This document shows, in pieces, positions 61,680 through 64,000 of a stretch of DNA of 64,000 bases. Made by a program: the position numbers and the translations under genes. The notes beneath the pieces are model-generated. The model did no database searches and was not told where the DNA came from. It worked only from the letters and a program-made list of their open reading frames with translations. Each line of letters opens with the position of its first letter. Positions within the stretch are counted from its first letter, which is position 1. This DNA is from Plasmodium coatneyi (taxonomy: Eukaryota; Apicomplexa; Aconoidasida; Haemosporida; Plasmodiidae): the NCBI RefSeq assembly GCF_001680005.1, contig NC_033562.1, positions 372,001 through 436,000 on the forward strand. The letters run 5' to 3'.

Positions 61680-62210
61680 CTTTTTTTTTCTTTTCCTACA
61701 AAAAAAAAAAAAAAAACCAGAAATTTGCTAAAAAGAAAACAAAAAAAGAAGTGAGCAAATTATTTCCTTCCCTACACTACTCCTCTACTTATACACTTGT
61801 ACTCCACCCTAAAGGAAAAAAGGGGAGGGGAGGCAGTGAAAAGCAATTACGCACCTTTTTTTCTCTCCCTTTTTTTTTCCAACTTTTTTTTTTTTAATCC
61901 TTTTTTAATTTTCTCTTTTAATATTAATTCTTTTACTTAATCTTTCCTTTTTTTGATAAGAATTAATATTAAAAGAGAAAATTAAAAAAGGATTAAAAAA
62001 AAAAAAGTTGGAAAAAAAAAGGGAGAGAAAAAAAGGTGCGTAATTGCTTTTCACTGCCTCCCCTCCCCTTTTTTCCTTTAGGGTGGAGTACAAGTGTATA
62101 AGTAGAGGAGTAGTGTAGGGAAGGAAATAATTTGCTCACTTCTTTTTTTGTTTTCTTTTTAGCAAATTTCTGGTTTTTTTTTTTTTTTTTGTAGGAAAAG
62201 AAAAAAAAAG
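61680..62210. repeat. 253-bp perfect inverted repeat, 25-base loop
   Basis: Bases 61680-61932 match the reverse complement of 61958-62210 in every stretch checked, including the 17-base A and T runs. The first mismatch outside is at 61679/62211. It is a hairpin of more than 500 bases. Confidence 0.9.
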
Positions 62211-63903
62211 AAAAATATAAAAAAAGAAAAAAAGAAAAAAAGAAAGAAAAGAAATAAAGAACAAAAAAAAAAAGAGGAGGAAATAAGTGTATGACCCCTT
62301 GCAAAAGAGGGTACAAACAGAATAAAAGTGGAAAACCACAGAAATAGGGAATTACGAATGTATATATATGTTATATACGCCGCAGGTGTGTGTGCATGAG
62401 AAGGAATGATAATGTACGGAATGAGTAAGGGAGTGATCCATGCTAAAATGTGTCTCTGTATATATAACAGGAAGTCTTCCCCTGACATATTCACCCTCAC
62501 ATAGAAAATGTATATATATTAGGTTAGCTGCCTTCTTTCTCTCTATTTTTCAGTATTGATTACATTTTTTACATATATGAATGTATTCCACTTACATTTA
62601 TTATTTTATTATTTCTTTTGCTTTTCTTCTCATTTAAATAAAGAGTTTGAACAAAAGGTTCCGAATTGACTATTTATTCCCCTGTCCTAACTTATATGTA
62701 CACTCTGGTATATTGCACTTCAATCCCATCTTTTCTTTTTTTTCTTTAATATTATTTCCTACTTATTTTACCGTTCATATACATTACTCCCATTGGACCA
62801 TTCCCTTTTCTGTTCGCGTTTTTAAATATTAACGGAAGTTTGTTTATCAGTATATTTTGAAGATAAGCAAAAATAATGTGATCATCTTCCCCTCTCTCCA
62901 ATTATAAGGTTACACCCCTTTTTCTTTGGTCAAGTAAATATGCGAATTGTGTACATTTCACAGAAAAAAAAAAAAAAGAAAGTGGAGAGATGTTCTATGT
63001 GTATACAATACCCAGAATTATTCCCCTTCCCCATTCTGCTCTAACTATGGTAGTGAGGAAATCACAGTATGTAAGGAAAGGAGGTCTAATTAAGGAAAGG
63101 GATCTAAGGAGGAGGAAGGATGGGTTGTTAGGTGGTAGGTAGGTGAAAGGAAGGTTGCTAGGGGTGGTTGATGGAAGGATGGTTGTTAGAATGAAGATTG
63201 TTAGGGGTGGTTCGTGTAAGGGGTGTTAGAATGAAGGTTGTTAGGGGTGGTTCGTGTAAGGGGTGTTAGAATGAAGGTTGTTAGGGGTGGTTCGTGTAAG
63301 GGGTGTTAGAATGAAGGTTGTTAGGGGTGGTTCGTGTAAGGGGTGTTAGAATGATGGTTGTTAGGGGTGGTGGTTGGTGGAAGGATCTAAGGAGGAAGGG
63401 AGGAAAGAAAAGAAGGGGTTCTAAGGAGGTAAGGAAGGAAAGGGAATGAAGGTGGAATCAACCTCTTCTTTTTTTCACATATGTGCCACTTCTGCCAACT
63501 GCATTGGCACAATATTGGGAGACACCATCATTAAACTTTCTCAGTTTCCTTTAAGTTGAGTACATATATTCCGGATCGGTAGCTTGCGCTTGTGTAGCCT
63601 CAACATCCTTTTTTGCCGTGGGGGGGGAAGGTACTTCCGCCACAACGCATATAATGTCGGGTCCCCCCTTGTTATCCAAGTGCCTTTTTTGCGTTGTGGA
63701 GGTAAACTCCTCCCCGCTGCAACAAAGGAAATTCCCCAGATTGGTCCGCTGGAAACACCGTAGTGGTGAAAATAAAAAAGTCCCGCTTTGGTTACGTAAT
63801 GACAAATTGTAAAAAACAAAACACAAAAAAAAAAAAAAATAAGGAAAGAAGGAAAAAAAAATGAAAAAAAAAAAAAAAAAAAAAGACATCAAATTCTATA
63901 AAT
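62211..63903. repeat. Right-flank noncoding region
   Basis: About 62211-63050 is AT-rich without recognised content. About 63060-63460 is G-rich: a GGTCTAAGGA purine piece, then four tandem copies of a 40-bp unit (63201-63360) containing TTAGGGGTGGTTCGTGTAAG, then another purine piece. About 63540-63800 is less repetitive; minus-strand frames there are not convincing genes. About 63820-63890 is A-rich. Confidence 0.6.
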
Positions 63904-63963
63904 ATGGATAAGTACTACGTGTGGTTGTTCTTCGGCCAAAAGGGGAGGGAGGACAATCCAAGT
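63904..63963 (+). CDS. Possible first exon of a gene leaving the window
   Basis: ATG at 63904 opens a frame MDKYYVWLFFGQKGREDNPS followed by GTAAGC, a good donor, at 63964. Its size and the aromatic, hydrophobic start resemble SICAvar first exons (20-30 codons), but the same frame also stays open to the window end. Not recognised; the call rests on the donor and on context. Confidence 0.3.
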
Positions 63964-64000
63964 GTAAGCATCCTGGGAGCAGATGATGTTCCTATCATCC

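Noticed and set aside
63541..63892. Two overlapping minus-strand frames of about 90-110 codons
   Set aside because: Ser/Phe-rich readings next to homopolymers, without family motifs or splice partners.
1..64000. tRNA, rRNA, CRISPR arrays, bacterial-type operons
   Set aside because: None seen; gene structure and content are those of a Plasmodium variant-antigen region.

Overview
The window is a block of malaria-parasite antigen genes. It looks like Plasmodium of the P. knowlesi / P. coatneyi group. It holds two SICAvar genes, a family known only from that group, and a dozen pir-family (KIR-type) genes, some carrying the CD99-like segment reported for P. knowlesi KIR proteins. Introns are AT-rich and begin GT and end AG. 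Homopolymer tracts and degenerate GGGTT(T/C)A telomere-like repeats are common. I cannot separate P. knowlesi from P. coatneyi by eye. No tRNA, rRNA, CRISPR array or housekeeping gene was recognised.

Layout: a partial pir 3' exon (1-251, +); pir B (1926-4577, -) head-to-head with pir C (8154-9603, +); pir D (11072-13416, -) head-to-head with pir F (16904-18570, +, in-frame stop); pir H (20512-22888, -); pir I (24046-25571, -, damaged splice donor) head-to-head with pir K (28440-30788, +); pir L (32510-34352, +); pir G (35629-38026, -); SICAvar1 (38866-44516, -, 7 exons); pir N (46423-47796, -) head-to-head with pir J (51788-53290, +); SICAvar2 (54367-60933, -, 8 exons); a possible first exon running off the right edge (63904-, +). 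Exon joins were worked out by hand from donor and acceptor sequences and phase. All multi-exon models keep frame.

A pir gene here has a tiny first exon (3-13 codons, phase 0), one or two exons each encoding a Cys-rich domain with an FYYWLG core, a membrane segment ending in LYK or FYK, and a basic then Ser/Thr/acidic tail. B, D, G and K have two ectodomains in tandem. SICAvar genes have a short exon 1, an alpha-type domain, several beta-type Cys-rich exons, a Pro/Ser/Thr stalk with one membrane helix, and a conserved C-terminal cytoplasmic exon.

The most striking content is apparent host mimicry in the juxtamembrane stalks: CD99-like segments in F, H and J (partial in D and G), an elastin-type VGVAPG hexapeptide array in N, and a short collagen-like Gly-X-Y run in L. 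Noncoding DNA is built from recurring modules: a core shared by four divergent intergenic regions, a promoter-like block before C, F and K, orientation-biased G-rich intron repeats, post-gene A-rich repeats, and long inverted repeats. The region B-C appears to be a duplicate of N-J. All 12 pir and 2 SICAvar products are predicted to be exported to or act at the infected red-cell surface; this comes from the families, not from the sequence.
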